From NCBI GenBank assembly GCA_008477525.1, contig SPDT01000010.1, positions 1,116,001 through 1,180,000 of the forward strand: a stretch of DNA of 64,000 nucleotides, read 5' to 3'. Below are positions 28,781 to 43,620 of this stretch, in pieces. The notes below the pieces were generated by a model. The model had not been told where the DNA came from. It did not search any database and worked only from the letters and a program-made list of their open reading frames with translations. The position numbers and the translations under genes were made by a program. The stretch's first letter is position 1. The number at the start of each line of letters is the position of its first letter. This DNA comes from Hypomyces perniciosus. Lineage: Eukaryota > Ascomycota > Sordariomycetes > Hypocreales > Hypocreaceae.

Positions 28781-31700
28781 ATATTACTTTTTTCTTTAAA
28801 TTATTTGATAAAAGGTTTGCTTTCTTTAATATAAAGAAAATAGTAAAGCTAATATAAAAAGTTAACTTTTTAATATAATATAAAAACTATTAAGACTTTT
28901 ACCTTTAATAAATATATAAAAAGAAATTTAAATACTGCTTTTATAATAACTTTAAAGATAAAATGTAAGTTTATTTATTAATTATTTAATATATTAACTA
29001 TATAGGATTTTATAAGGCTATATATTAATAGTATTTACCTAAATTTTTCTATAGCTATAAAAAATTAATATACCTTTTAAATATAAAATTATAAAAAGTA
29101 TAATCATAAAAGGCAGAAATCTTTTAATAGATTTACCCTTTAACCTTTAAGCCTTTTAAAACTATTTAAAATATAATGATTATTAATATATTTTTTATTA
29201 TTATATATAATAGTAATAAAAAGGCTATTATAGTTTTAAATAATAATAAAAAAGTAATATTTAAAGATAATACTTTTTAATAATTTAAATAAATTTTAAA
29301 AGATTAAATTTAAATAATAAAAATAATAAAATTTAAAGGATATTTTAAGCTAATATTAATAAAGTAAAGCTAATATATAATACTGCCTTTACCTTTATAG
29401 CTAAAAAGGGCTATAATATTATTATAATAGAAAAACTATATATAAATATTACTAAAAAAGCCTGCTGCTATATAGTAATATATAAAGAATTTTAAACCTT
29501 TTTTTAGTAATAATTTGAATCAATTATAATATTTAACCTTAAATCTTTATATGTATAAAAAAAGGTTAAGGATTTTAATTAAATAATTATTTATTAAAAC
29601 TACTTAAAAGCTTTTATAAGTTTATATTAATAAAATTATAACTATTAACCTTTATAAAGAATATAATATATTTAAAGGCTTTTAACTTCATTTATATAAT
29701 AAATTACTAAAAACTATATAATAGTAAACGACTTTAATATAATATACTTTTTATAGTAGGCAATTAATAATTAAAATTGAAGAGTATTAATAGTTTATTA
29801 AGGCTTTAAAGCTAGCCTTTCTTTTTTAACCTCTTAAATACTTTAATATATATATTTAATAATATAATTAATTTAGCGTTTATAAATATTTTATTAATCA
29901 AAGCTATATAAAAAGAATATTTATTTATTAACTTTAATTATACTATATTAAATATTATAATCTTAGCTTTAATTTACTATTTAATGCTTTTTGAAGGATT
30001 AAAAGTTAAAACAGATAATAATAAAGACTGCTTTTTAATATTAATTAAAAAAAAGATTTAACTTTTCCCCTTTTTTAACTTATAATAATAGCTATAGATT
30101 AAATAATTAAAGGTTTATTTTTATTTTTTATAAATTAATTAAAATAGTAAATTAACTATTAAATTATTCACCTCTTTAACTATAATAAAAAGTTAAATAT
30201 AAAAAAGTTATTAAACTTTTTTAACTATTAAAAGAATTACAGCTATATTATTACATATTTATTATTATAACGCTAAAAAATCCTTTAACAAAAACAGTAA
30301 AGAATATTAAAAGGGTATATTAGTAAAATATTATTAATCCTATTAAACAAAGTAAAGATTTTTTTTATATAGTTTAGTAAATAAAGCTGTTATTAATTTT
30401 TTAACTGCTATTACTATAAATAGACAATTAAATCTTTACTTTTTAAAAGGAAAAGGCTACTGCTTTTTATAATACTATACTTAAAAGATATATAATAGCT
30501 AATAATATTAAAGACTTATAGTCTTTAATTAATTAATAATAGTAGATTAAATTCCTTTTGATAGTTTTATTAAATAAAGTAATAATAGTTATAATATAAA
30601 TTAAAAATATATCTTTAAATATTAATAATATTATAATAGATCTTTTATAGTTTTATTAGTTAATAATTAAGAATATATATACTCCTTTTATAAAATTTAC
30701 TTTAAAATTAAGTATTATTTATTAGCTTTTAAGTTAATTAAAGTAATAATAATTTTTAAATTAAAGAAAAAAGATCTATTATTTTCAAAGCTCAAAAGGT
30801 AATCTTTCTTTTTTTTATTTAAGTAAAAGACTTAAATGCTTTATTATATAAAATAATTATATATACTGTAATTATATAATAAATACTATATATAAAATAA
30901 ATAAGCGCCCTTTTAAAGAGATTTAATATTAATTTAATTATAGCGTTAATCTATAAAGTTAAGCTAACTTTTTATTATAATAAAGTAACTACTTATATTA
31001 CAGTTAATATTTAAAGGGCCTTTAATATAGTGTTTATTAATAAATTAACCCTTCAATTATAAAAATAAAGTTAATTTAACTATATAGCTAAATAGGCTTT
31101 TTTTTATAATAAACTATAAAGTTTAAGTAAAATTATAAAAAATACTAATGTAGCTGCTCCCTTTAAGCTATAATTTCCTTTAAAAATCGCTAATATTTTT
31201 AATCTTTTTTTTACTTATATAGCTTTAATATATTATTTATCTACTGCCCCTATTTAACTTTAAATAGCAGCTATTAAATAATCCTTCTTTAATAAACTAT
31301 AAAGGTTAAGGTATATAAATAATATAGTATTTTTATTTATTAGCAACTCCTTTTATTAAATAATAGCCTAAGCTATAGTTATAGTTTAAAAGCTTTAATA
31401 ATAAAATGAAGATAATATAATATTATTTAATTTAAAAAAAAGTAATATATTTTTTAAAATACTGCTTATAAAATAATCTATTAATAATATATAATAATAT
31501 TTTAAGAATTATATTTAAATAAAAGCAATGAAATAGTTAGGCTTTTTTCTTAATTAAAAGTTTAGCTTTAAAATATATATTAAAGAATAGGCTATAAAGG
31601 CCTATATAGTCATAAATATAATATATAATATTTTAAACTCTATTTAAAAGGCTGCTTTATATTTTATATATTTAATAGTCTATATATATATAAAACTAAT

Positions 31701-32785
31701 ACTTTACTATAGGTTAAAGGTATAGTATAAAGGCCTACATATATATAAAATGTAATACCTCTTTAACTATATAACTTTAACCTTTAAAATAGCTAAAAAA
31801 GTTATCTTTTTAATATAAAAGATAACTTTTATATTAATTTTATATAAAGAAAGCAGGATCCCTTTAATAATATAACTCTATAATATTTAAAAGCTTTAAC
31901 TTAGAAGTAATTTACTATTATTAAATAATTAATATCCTTTTATCTATAAAGTTTAATTAAATTAATATATATATAAATAAACTATAGTAGTGTCTATAAT
32001 AAAGCTATAATGGATTATATAATTTATTAAAAATTGCCTAAAATTAGGCCTTTTTTTAAAATTCATTAAAACTTAAACCCTTTATTTAAATAGTAAAGTT
32101 AAAGCTATTAAAGAATTTAATAATTAAATAACTATAATAGCCTTTTAAAATATAATAGTTTTTATCAATAGTTTATACTTTACTATAAAAGCTATCAACT
32201 ATAGCTTTTTTATATAGTAAAACAGTAAAGAAGTTTTAATAAAATATAGATAATTTAGTTTAATAAAAGTATTTAATAGTAAAGCAGCTAAAGCTTAAAA
32301 AGGATTTAAAGCTGCTTTAATTAATAATAATAATATAAAGATATTATTATTTACTTAAATAATATAGCTGCAATATACTATTTAAAGGGTATATTTTTAA
32401 ATTTACTTTAATATATATTATTTATTTAAATTAATAATAGACTTTAAATACTTTAAAACACTAATAATTTTATAAAAAAAGCTTTATTATATATTAGCTG
32501 CTAGGTTTTAATATAAAGACTTAATATAATATTATAAGCCCTTTTAATATAAAGATATATTGATAACCTGCAGTTACAGTAAAAAGAAAATATATAATTA
32601 TATTTTTTATTATAAAAAGATTAATAAAATACAATAATAAGGACTAACTCTTTTAATTTATAAACTAACCTTTCATTTATTGAGGTTTAGCTATAACCTT
32701 TTCCTTTAAGCAGTGCAGGCTTTAAGCTGCTTTAATAAAATATACCTGCGCCGCTAAAAAGTTTAATTATATTTAATTCCAGTTA
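28781..32785. other. Long AT-rich gene-free stretch, unclassified transposon relic
   Basis: Four kilobases without an intact frame. The regular mix of CTTTA and AAAGC words resembles the eroded retroelements elsewhere, but I found no partner copy or domain. Confidence 0.45.
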
Positions 32786-33115
32786 TTTAATTTTTTCCTT
32801 TATACTATTACTCGCTTATCCTGTAAAGGATTAACTTGCGGCTTACTGTTAAGTCGCCTATAAGCTGACAGGGGCTAGCTCTTTAGGCTAGGGTTGACCT
32901 TAGTTACTTGATATACTATATAAGATACTCGCAGCTCCTTAACCTGCTGATAGGAGTGGAGCTGGAAGACTGTGCCCTTTGAGGCGATAAAATACTATAT
33001 AGGGGGAGCTTGTGTGTTTATTAGTAATACTGTAGTTAGACCTAGCATAGCACGTCCTTTTGCCCTGCTGGGATTAGTGGCCTTTATGCCATAGGACGTT
33101 AATGGGATATCATTA
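32786..33115. other. Island of near-normal base composition
   Basis: About 330 bases with many G and C (for example GACAGGGGCTAGCTC, GGAGTGGAGCTGGAAG, TTTGCCCTGCTGGGATTAG) between strongly mutated flanks. No open frame, tRNA or inverted repeat was recognised. It abuts the left edge of the family 2 copy, so it may be the end of another element. Confidence 0.5.
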
Positions 33116-33129
33116 TCATCATTATTATT

Positions 33130-34664
33130 ATTATATTATCTTTTTCTTTAGTAATCTTAATGTATATACTACTTATAAAATAACTTAAAAAAAGTCTATA
33201 ACATTATTTTTATATTTATTTTAGCTATTATATTATTTACTATAATAATAATCCTTTAACTAACAGTAATATTATTAATACTGAAAACAATTATTATCCG
33301 CTAACCGTTTATTATATATATTATAATAATAATAGTTTTATTATATCTTTAAGCAGTAAATATATTAAAACCTCTATAATAGATTTTCACCTTTTTTATT
33401 CAAAGTATTATTTATATTTAAACTATTATATACTAATCGCTAAAACCTTTTATAATATAAGCTTTAATATTTAATTATAATATTTTTATTTTAGTTTTAG
33501 TTTTTTAAATGATTTTTTAAAGTTTATTAAATATTAATATAGTCGTTTTAAAGAAGTATTATAATTACTTAAAGCCTATAAAAGCTTTGTTTTATTATTA
33601 AAATAAGCTAGCTATATTAAATATAAGGAAAAAAGTAATTGCCTATTAAAATAAATATTACCTATATTTTTATTAAAATTAGCTTTACTTATTTAATTAA
33701 TATAATTAATATTATATAAGTTTAAAACCTTTAATTTTTAAAGTAAATCCTCTTTTTACCTGCTATTATAGGCTTTTTTATATTATAAAGATAAAACTAT
33801 AATATTATTTTTACCTATATCGCAATTTTAATTAAAGTATATAGGTTAATCTTTAATAAAGAGATTTAACTATAATATTAACCCTTTTAAATCTATTTTA
33901 TTTACAATATTTAATAATAAGATTAAAACTAATATATTTAAGTTTATAATAGAATTACTGCAATTAAATAATAGTATATTTAAATTTATATTTAAAAAGG
34001 GCAGGGTATATAGTTTTAATATTATAATAAATATAAATTAAAAAGTAAAAAGTAATATAAAAAACTATAAAATATAAGAAAGTTAAATTTTATTTTATAT
34101 ATTAATAAAAATTAATTACTGAAAGATTTAAAGATAAAGTATTAAATAATAGTAATTATATTAAAAAAATTTTTATTAAAATTATATTAATAATATTTCT
34201 TTTAATTAAAGCAGTAATTATTATATCTGCACCCCTTTTAAAGTAATTAAAGCAGAGACTAGTATTATTAAGACTTACCTCTTTAAATTAATTTATACTT
34301 ATCATATAATAAATACTCTTAATTGCAATTTAGCCTTGAATAACACTAGAATATTAAATTAATACTTTTATATTTATATATTCGCTTTTTATATAATAAT
34401 AGCTTTAATATAGCCTTTGATATATAAAGTTATTAAAATTTTAATATATTAATAGAAAAATTCTTTTTTCCTTTAGCTTTTATAGCGTTTACTTAATTAT
34501 ATAAATTAATTTATTAGAATTATTATTTTAATTTACTAGATATATATTAGTTATATATTTTTATAGGTATCGCTTGAAGTAGCTTGAAAAGTTTATTAAA
34601 TTTTATAGCCGCTAATTATTAAAATAGCAGATATTATAAGTTATGCTGCTGTAAAAAGGCCAGG
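33130..34664 (-). mobile_element. Element family 2, inverted copy 2
   Basis: It aligns directly with 38,150-39,660 and in reverse with 16,570-18,740. No intact frame. Confidence 0.68.
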
Positions 34665-35035
34665 ATTGTTGGAACTAGTTGGGCGGCTTGGATCTGCTTT
34701 ATTCTGGATAAGGTGTATTGTTATTGTTGTTGTTATTGTTGGCTCTTAAGGCTAGGTAGTATTATAGTATATTTAAACTGTCTTTGCGATTAGATAGTAT
34801 TGTATACCGCGTGAGTCTATGCTACATATAACTAAAAGGTAAAATTGCTATTAATTAGTATAGAGTAGACGGGATATATAGTTAAAACTAGAAAAAAAAG
34901 GTAAAGAAAATAACTAGTTAAAGCAAGTGGTGTAGAATGCCACTTAATATCTTATTTATATAAATAGTAACAGCGCAAGCTGTTGTCACGCATAACTGCC
35001 AGGCACCTGTCAGACACATCTATATCATTTTCTAT
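34665..35035 (-). repeat. Family 2 LTR-like end with short TTG/TTA tract
   Basis: It is the reverse complement of 16,015-16,560. The trinucleotide tract at 34,718-34,741 has only about eight units and still shows TTG units, that is CAA on the other strand. The hairpin here is AACAGC-GCAA-GCTGTT. It ends near CCTGTCAGACACATC. Confidence 0.75.
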
Positions 35036-35339
35036 AATTATTTATAAATTATTATTATTAATATATTAAATAAACTATTATTATTAAATCATTATTACAA
35101 TAATTTAAACTGCCTTTTTATTAGTGTTACTATAAAGTTAATTACAATTATATAATATAATTAAATTAATATAAATATTAATGATATTTCTTTTAATTAT
35201 TATTGCCTATTTATTATTTTGTTTAAATAAATTATATCATATTCTATTTATTGTTTAATTAACTTTACTTTTTTATAAAAAGATAATCCTTTTAAAGCTA
35301 TAGTTATTTTATATATATTAATATAAGAATGTCTATTTT
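35036..35339. other. AT-rich spacer, nothing recognised
   Basis: No frame, RNA gene or repeat partner seen. Confidence 0.5.
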
Positions 35340-36970
35340 AAGCTACTTATTACGAAAGTGATTAATAACCAGTATCGAAAGGTGAAAAAAGTATAAATGA
35401 AAAAACTAACTAAAGTGCAAACTATAAAGGGCTACCTAATTATTATTATCTACTATAAAGTAGCAATAGTGCAAGCTGTTATTAAGTATATCTATACTAA
35501 TTACCCCTTTAAAAATAACTATATCCTTATAGTCTTTTAATAATATAGTTCTTTAATAACATTATTCTTCACTTTACATCCTCTTTTATTCCTATAATAA
35601 TTTATAGTTATTAAATTTTATTATAAATAATCTAAACTAATACCTTTAAGTTTTCATTTTATTTCGCTATTATCTAATAGTCTATCTTTAATATAATTAC
35701 CTCTTTATATAATTCTTTTACTATAGCCTCTAACTAGTTAACTGTTTTTTCGCATATAATAACATTTACCTATATTATAATAATTTATATCCTTAAATTA
35801 ATTATATATCTTTTTAAAAGCTATTATTTATAGGTAATAGTATTAATTATCTTTAATAGTATTTTTATTTAAACTTTAAAGGCTTTTAGATTAATATCCT
35901 ATAAAAGTATAATTAAGCTAAATCTTTTATACAATTATAGTATCTTTCTTTTAATATTAAACTTTAAAGGTAATTTTAATAATTTATTTTTATTATTATA
36001 TTTTTATCTTTTTATTATACTTAATTATATTTTATTATTATAACCTTTATTATTTTGCTTATTTTCTGCCTTTTTTAGTATATATTTAAGCAGATCTTTA
36101 AGATATTCATCTCTATTATTATTATATACTTTATTTATTGCATCTACCTTTAAAACTAAAGGGTTTAATGTAAATAATTTACTACTAGAAACGATAAACT
36201 CTAGGGGTTTATATTTCTTATAGGTTTTAATAGTAGTAGAAATATTGAACTTCTTTAGAGATTAATTTAATATAAAGGTAATCGCTTTTACTAGTATTAT
36301 TTAGCTTTTTAGCCCTATTAAATGCCTTTTTATTAGTAAAGTCGCCTTTTTTTCTGCAGTTAATGCAGTAGGATTATCTTAAAGTCTACCGCCTCTTTAA
36401 CTTAGCTAATTTTCCTTTATTTTAAATAGGAAAAAGGTATAATATTTCTTTATTTTATTATATAGTCTAACTTCCCTAAACTTCTCTTATACTGCCTTAT
36501 ACAATAGATAAAGGTCTTTTTAAAGAAAAAGCGCGCTTAGCATTAACTATTTCGTCTAGGTAAAATATCTATTATATATTTTATCTTTATACTAGATTAC
36601 TTTATAAAGCTTATAGGCAGACATTATTATCTGCCTTTATTATCCTATTGGCTATACTTTATTTTAAAGTTAATATATATAATCTATCTATTATACTTGC
36701 AATATATTTATCGTTTAAGCGTAGTATATTGCCACTACTTTCCTTACAGCGTTATATATCGGATCGCTAGGTAAAATATTAAAATCCTTTAATTTAACAG
36801 AAAGTGGTAGTCTGCTATTTTAATCTTTAGCTATTTTAACTAGTATACTAAGTAATAGTATAGCTGTTATAAATACTAAAAAGTAGGAATAGATATAATA
36901 TAAAGGTAGACGATAATATATAATATAGTTTTATTTTTTTAATAAAGCTATATTAGGTACTGTAAATGTA
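35340..36970 (-). mobile_element. LTR plus 3' segment of the gypsy-type element, inverted copy E
   Basis: 35,340-35,485 is an LTR copy with the family hairpin. From 35,486 the reverse complement follows the copy A segment upstream of its 3' LTR, including the purine tract (AAAGGGGTAAT). The match continues to about 36,970 and aligns directly with 11,900-13,430. Truncated before the chromodomain. Confidence 0.7.
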
Positions 36971-36984
36971 TATATAATAATCCG

Positions 36985-37164
36985 GGTTGTGAAATTAATC
37001 AGTAGTTTTTAGTTTTTCGTTTCGTTACTACTGATTATTTCGTTAATAGTTAGGCTATTAACGAAACGAAGGTAGTTTTCATTAGACTATTAACGAAATG
37101 AAAAAAAAAACCTTCGTTATTAATGAAGAAACGAAATAGTTATTAGTAACGAAAATAACGAAGG
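36985..37164. repeat. Cluster of hairpins built from AACGAA/TTCGTT motifs
   Basis: Two adjacent perfect hairpins occur: 11-base arms TAATCAGTAGT (36996-37006) with ACTACTGATTA (37027-37037), then 12-base arms TTTCGTTAATAG (37038-37049) with CTATTAACGAAA (37055-37066). About six more AACGAA or TTCGTT words follow up to the LTR at 37,165. Composition is much less mutated than the flanks. Confidence 0.75.
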
Positions 37165-37320
37165 TATCACGAAGGTGATCAATGACCAGTGTCGAAAGGT
37201 GAAAAAAGCGTGAATGAAGAAAACTAACTAAGGTGTAAACTGCGAAGGGCTATCTATTGTTGTCATCTACCACAAAGTGGCAACAGCGCAAGCTGTTGTC
37301 AGGCACGTCTGTGCCAATTT
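37165..37320 (-). repeat. Well-preserved LTR of the gypsy-type family (variant b)
   Basis: It shares GAAAGGTGAAAAAAGCGTGA and the GGCAACAGCGCAAGCTGTTG hairpin with 39,865-40,020 and 35,340-35,485. It ends CTGTGCCA. Strand is given in the coding sense of copy A. Confidence 0.75.
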
Positions 37321-37329
37321 TTAAATTAT

Positions 37330-39864
37330 AGGGTTATTATCTTTAAATATATTAATATTATACTCTTTATCTATATAGTTATTTTTATATATAATATAAG
37401 GTTAATTCGTAGTGCAGCTAAAATGTTAAAACCTTAATTTATTAGCGTTTTTATTAAAACGCTAATTAAGTAAATTTATTAAAATCGGTTTCCTATAATA
37501 TTTATTTAGCTAAACTTTTTAATTAATTTAATTTAAATTAATATTTGCCCTGTTTACTTTACTACTGCCTTTAAAAATATATTATCCCTTTATAGGTTAT
37601 TGCGCTAAAGAAAATAATAAAGGCTAATAGGCTAGCTGCTATTGCAGTTATTAATATATTATTTAGCTTAATATACTATAGCCTTTTTATTAAAGTTTAT
37701 TAATATTCCTTTATTTTTATTATTAAACTATTAATAATAAACTATCCTATTATACTATAGCCTTCTCCTTTAACTCTAATAGCTAAATATATAGTCTAGT
37801 ATATAAATATAGCTTTATAACCTTTATATAGAATTATAGTGCTAGTTAATTATATATTTATAATATTACTGCTTTATTAAATTATAGATTATATACTTTA
37901 ATTAAATATATAATTATTATAGTAAATCTATAAATTAAATTACCTTATATATATTTTTTATAGTTATATATTATTATATCTAGCTGCCTTTACACTTAAT
38001 TTATATTTAGTTTAAATCCATTAATAAAAGTATCAATCTATTAGCGAAAAGTAGGCCTTTTTTATATTTATCTATTTATTGCATTAATAATTAACTCTAA
38101 TACTATTTTATAGCCTTTATCTGCTAATATATTTAATAGGCTTAAAGACAGGTTATTTTTATTATACTGTCTTTTTCTTTAGCGATATTAATATATATAC
38201 CGCTTATAAAATATATTAAAAAAAGAGTCTATAAAATTATCTTTATATTTATTTTAGCTATTATACTATTTACTATAATAGCGGTCTTTTAATTAAAAGT
38301 AGTATTATTAATGCTAAAAATAATTATTATCTATTAACTACTTATCGCGCGTATTATAGTAATAATAGTTTTATTATATCTTTAAGCGGTAGGTATATTA
38401 AAACCTTTATAATAGGTTTTTACCTTGTCTATTTAAAGTATTATCTATTAATCGCTAAAACCTTTTATAATATAAGCCCTAGTGCTTAATTACAATATCT
38501 CTATTTTAGCTTTAATTTTTTAAGCGATTTTTCAGGTCTATTAAATATTAATATAATTCTCTTAAAGAGATATTATAGTTATCTGAAGCCTATAAAAGCT
38601 TTTTTTATTATTTAAATAAACTAGCTATATTAAATATAAGGAAAAAAGTAATTATTTATTTAAATAGATCTTACCTATACTTTTATTAAAACTAGCTTTA
38701 TTGATTTAATTAATTTATTAATATTATATAAACTAAAGACCTTTAATTTTTAAAATAAATCTTCCCTTTATTTATTATGATAGGCTTTTTTATACTATAA
38801 AAATAAAACTATGGTATTATTTTTGCCTATAAAGCGATTTTAATTAAAGTATATAGGCTAGTCTTTAATAAGGGAATTTAAATATAATATAAATCCTTTT
38901 AGATTTATTTTATTTAAAATATCTAATAATACAATTAAAATTAATATATTTAAGTTTACAGTAAAGTTACTGCTATTAAATAGCAGTATACTTAAACCTA
39001 TATTTAAAGAGGGTAAAGTATATAGTTTTAATATTATAGTAAATATTAATTAAATAGTAAAAAGTAATATAAAAAATTATAGAATTTAAAAGGTTAAATT
39101 TCTTTTTATATATTAATAGAAATTAATTATTAATAGATTTAAAAAAAAAGATATTAAATAGTGCTAACTATATTAAAAGACTTTTTCTGTAAAACTATAT
39201 TAATAATATTTTTATTAATTAAACTAGCAGTTATTATATCCGCGCTTTTTGTAAAGTAATTAAAGTAGAGATTACTACTATCAGGATTTACCTCTTTAAA
39301 CTAGCCTATACCCGCTATATAATAGATAATATTAAATATAATCTAGTTTATAGTAAAAGTAAAATATTAAATTAATGCTTTTATATTTATATATTCGCTT
39401 TTTATTTAGCAATAACTTTAATGCAGCCTTTTATATATAAAGTTATTAAAAACTTAATATATTAATAGAAAAGTTTATTTTCTTCCTTTAACTTTTATAG
39501 TATTTATTTAATTATATAAATTAATTTATTAAAATTATTATCCTAGTTTACTGGATATATATTAGTTATTTATTCCTATAAGTATTGCTTAAAATAGCTT
39601 AAAAGTTTATTAAATTCTATAGCCGCTAATTATTAAAATAGCGGATATTATAAATTATACTGCTATAAAAAGGCTAGGATAGTTAGAATTAGTTAGGCAG
39701 CTTAGATCCACTTTATTCTAGATAAAGTGTATTATTGTTATTATTATTATTAGCATTTAAGGCTAGGTAGTATTGCAGTATATTTAAACTGTCTTTGCAA
39801 TTAAATAGTATTATATACCGCATTAGTTTACGCTATATATAATTAAAAAGTAAAATTGCTACTA
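37330..39864 (-). mobile_element. Element family 2, inverted copy 3
   Basis: 37,840-39,660 aligns in reverse with 16,570-19,440 and directly with 33,130-34,660. The LTR-like part at 39,660-39,850 includes a tract of about seven TTA/TTG units (39,731-39,752). No intact frame. Confidence 0.68.
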
Positions 39865-40020
39865 CTTATTATAAAGGTAATTAATAACTAGTATTAGAAG
39901 GTGAAAAAAGCGTAAATGAAAAAATTAACTAAAGTGTGAACTGTAAAGGGCTACTTAATTATTGTCATCTACCATCAAGTGGCAACAGCGCAAGCTGTTG
40001 TCAGGCACGTCTATGCCACT
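39865..40020 (-). repeat. LTR of the gypsy-type family (variant b)
   Basis: Near-identical in layout to 37,165-37,320, with the AACAGC-GCAA-GCTGTT hairpin preserved although the outer part is mutated. Confidence 0.75.
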
Positions 40021-43000
40021 ACTTTTAGAATTGATAGTATATAGTTTTAAAGTATATATAATTATTTTATTTTATTTTATTTAATTTAATAAAAGATATT
40101 ATCCTTTATTATAAATAATAGCTATATATTTTTAATTTTCTTTTTTTTATTCACTATATATATATATATTTAGCTTCTTTTTATATTTTTAATATTTTAA
40201 TTATTTAAATTAATTCTTTATTAAACATAGAGCTTTTTATAAACTTGAATTTAATACTTTTATTTATTTATATTATTATTATAGTAAAGTATATATGTTT
40301 TTTATTAAATATTATTTAATTTATTTAATGCCTATAAATAGTTAAGGTTTTTCTATTTTTGTTATACTTTTTATCTTTTATTATTAATAATTAAAATATA
40401 GTAAATATTTAATGAAAATTAAATTAAATAAATTAATATATTTATTTATTAATAGTTTAGTTTTATTAAATTGAATATTAATATTATAATATAATTTATT
40501 ATTATTTTCATTATTATATAGTCTATTAAAATCATTATATTTAACTATAATAATAAAGTAATAACTTTTAGCTTTTTATTTACCTATATTAAATATATTA
40601 CTTTTGATTTTTTTAGTTTAAAGTATTATTTTAATTTTAATAAAAGTTAATTAAAGAATAAAACTAATTAAATCTTTTATTATACTATCATATAGTTATT
40701 TTATTTATTTCTTTTAATATTAAAAATAAAAAATTATTTTCTTTCTATTAATATTTAATTTAAAAACTATTAGTTTATTTAAATTATAATAATATAATTG
40801 TATTTACTTTATTAATTAATCTTTTTATATAGTTACATTAATAGTATTATTTTATATATTTTTAATAATTTAGCCTTTATTTAAAATTTATAAAAGAATT
40901 TCTTTAAAAATATTACTATTTTTAAATATACTTTTAAATCTATTAATATTATAAGTATTTTAATTTCTTTAATAGTTTTATTTAATTTACTATAATATTA
41001 AATTTTAATATATTTACTTTAAAATTAAATAACTTTATTAAAAAGTATTTATAAAATAGCTTTTAAAGGTTTATAATAAAGTAAAGTTTTTTAAATATAT
41101 TATTAAAAATTATAATATTATTAATATAAACCTAAATAAAATCCTTTATATAATATAATTATTAATTTCTAAAAGTTTATATAAATAATATAATATTTTT
41201 AAATTATAAACTATTATTAAAATTATTTAATCTTTATAGTTTTATAGATTAAAAGTTAATAAAAAAAGTTAATATATTAAATATACAAATATATTTCTTT
41301 CCTTTAAGTTTTATAATAATTTTCTTATAATAAAATTAAATAAATATTTAATATAATAATTTTATTTAATTATTAAAGTTTATTATTATTTTTACTTTTT
41401 ATTTATTATTTATTTTATATTTAACAATCAAGATTTAATATTTAAACTAAATCAGTGTTATTATTTATAATATTTAACTTTATATATAAAATTTATTTCT
41501 TATTATATTTAAAACTTTATAATCTTTAATTTCAATAAAAATAGTTTAATTAATAGTTTTTTATTTTATTAATTATTAAACAAAATTTTTTATGAAGATA
41601 ATTCTTTTATTTCTTTAAATATTATATAATTCTATTAGCTTTATTAATTATATTATTTTATTTAAATTAATTTTATAACTATATATCTTTTTATTTATTT
41701 AACTTTTAAAGATATTTACTAATTTAATTACTATTTCTTTTTAATATACCCTGCCTTTATTTAAATATAGTAATAAAGTCTTCTTTTAATTATTTATTTA
41801 ATATTTATAAAATACTATTAAAGTTATTTATTATTTTAAAATTTCCTTATTAATTTATTATAGCTTTTTTATAATATAGTAATATATTGTTATAGCTTTT
41901 TATTAGTATTAAATATATTAATATAATAATATCTTAATTAATTTAATTTATATTTTAAATAATATATTTATTTTATATATTACTTTACTTATTATATAAT
42001 TTTATAATATTAATATATTTATATTATTTAAGTAAAGAGTGTTTTATAATTTATATTTAATTATAAAATATAAATATATTATAATACTTTTAATTATTTT
42101 TTAATATAAAAAAAAATATTACTTATTAATTTTAAATAATTTTAATAATTTTTATATTAAGTTTAATTTATTTACTATATAGACTTTATATTAAATAAAT
42201 AATTATATAATTAATCTTTATTTATTAAAATATTAAAATACCTTATATTTATTATTATTAAACTTTATTTTTAAATGAAATTTAAAGTTTACTTTTATAA
42301 AGTTATATATAATTAAATATAATACTTTATTTTATTTATTTTAATTATTACATTTAATTAAAAGACATTATTTATATTTCCTTTTAATAGATTTTATCGC
42401 CTTTATTTTTAAACTTTTTAAATAAAAGCTATAATTTTTTTTAAATCTTTAAACTTTTTAAATTTAAATTTAACTTTTTACTTTTAATTTATTATAATTA
42501 TTGACATAAATATATTATATTTAAGTATTTTATCTATTATATATTAAATTTATATATTTTTATTAATAATTTAAAAGGTTTAAATAAAAATTATAGTTAT
42601 TTACTTTTTTAGTTTTTTTTTAATTTTAAATTTTATTATATTAAACTTTTTATAAATAAATATTTTAATTTAAATATTTAAATTATATTTTTAATATAAC
42701 TAATAGTAAATTCTTAAATAATTTACTATTTATAAATTTTTTTTAATTTTCTTAAACTTTTAAAATATTTTTTTTTAATTAATAGAAATCTTTTTATTAT
42801 TTTTATTATTTTTATATTTATATTAATTTCCTAATAAACTATAAATTATATATTTATACTAAATATTATAATAATATTATTTATAATTATAAATATTAAT
42901 ATTATTTTTTAATATTATAATTTACTTCTTTATAAAATATATTATTTAATTTTATTTAATTTTATTTATAATAATAATAATAATTATTATAACTATATAT

Positions 43001-43620
43001 TTAAATAATTACTTATTTTAAAATAATAAAGCTAATAGCTTTAATTATTAAAACAAATTATAAAGCCTATTTTTTAATATCTTAACTATTTTTATAATTC
43101 TTTTTTAAATATATTATATTTATCAATACTATTAATATTTGTATATTATTTATTTAAAATTAATTATAGAAAATTATAATATAAATTTATTAAAATAATA
43201 TAATATTTTCTTTTTGATTTAATTATATAATATTAATCTATTAAATTTAAACTTTTCTTTCAAATAATTATAGGAGGTTTATATAATTTATTTTAATTTA
43301 CTTTACATTTATTATATTATTTTTAATACTTTTTATAAATAAATTAACATTATATTAAATAATTTTATAACCTATTTATATTGTATTTATTCCTTTATAA
43401 AATCTATTTAACTTAAAATTAAAAAATAAACTTCTTATTAATTTTCATTTATTATAAATACTATTCCTTTATATTATTACAATAATTAATTAATTTAAAA
43501 TATTTTAAATTATTCTTAAAACATATTTAAATAATATTATTAATCAAATAAATACAGTAAATTATAATGTTTATTATAAGTTTTACTAAATATTTATTAA
43601 ATTTAATATATTTAAATATA
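40021..43620. other. Extremely AT-rich, gene-free stretch
   Basis: This is the purest A/T stretch in the window: long lines contain only one or two C or G. Nothing coding or repeated could be recognised; any former element is beyond reading by eye. Confidence 0.55.
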
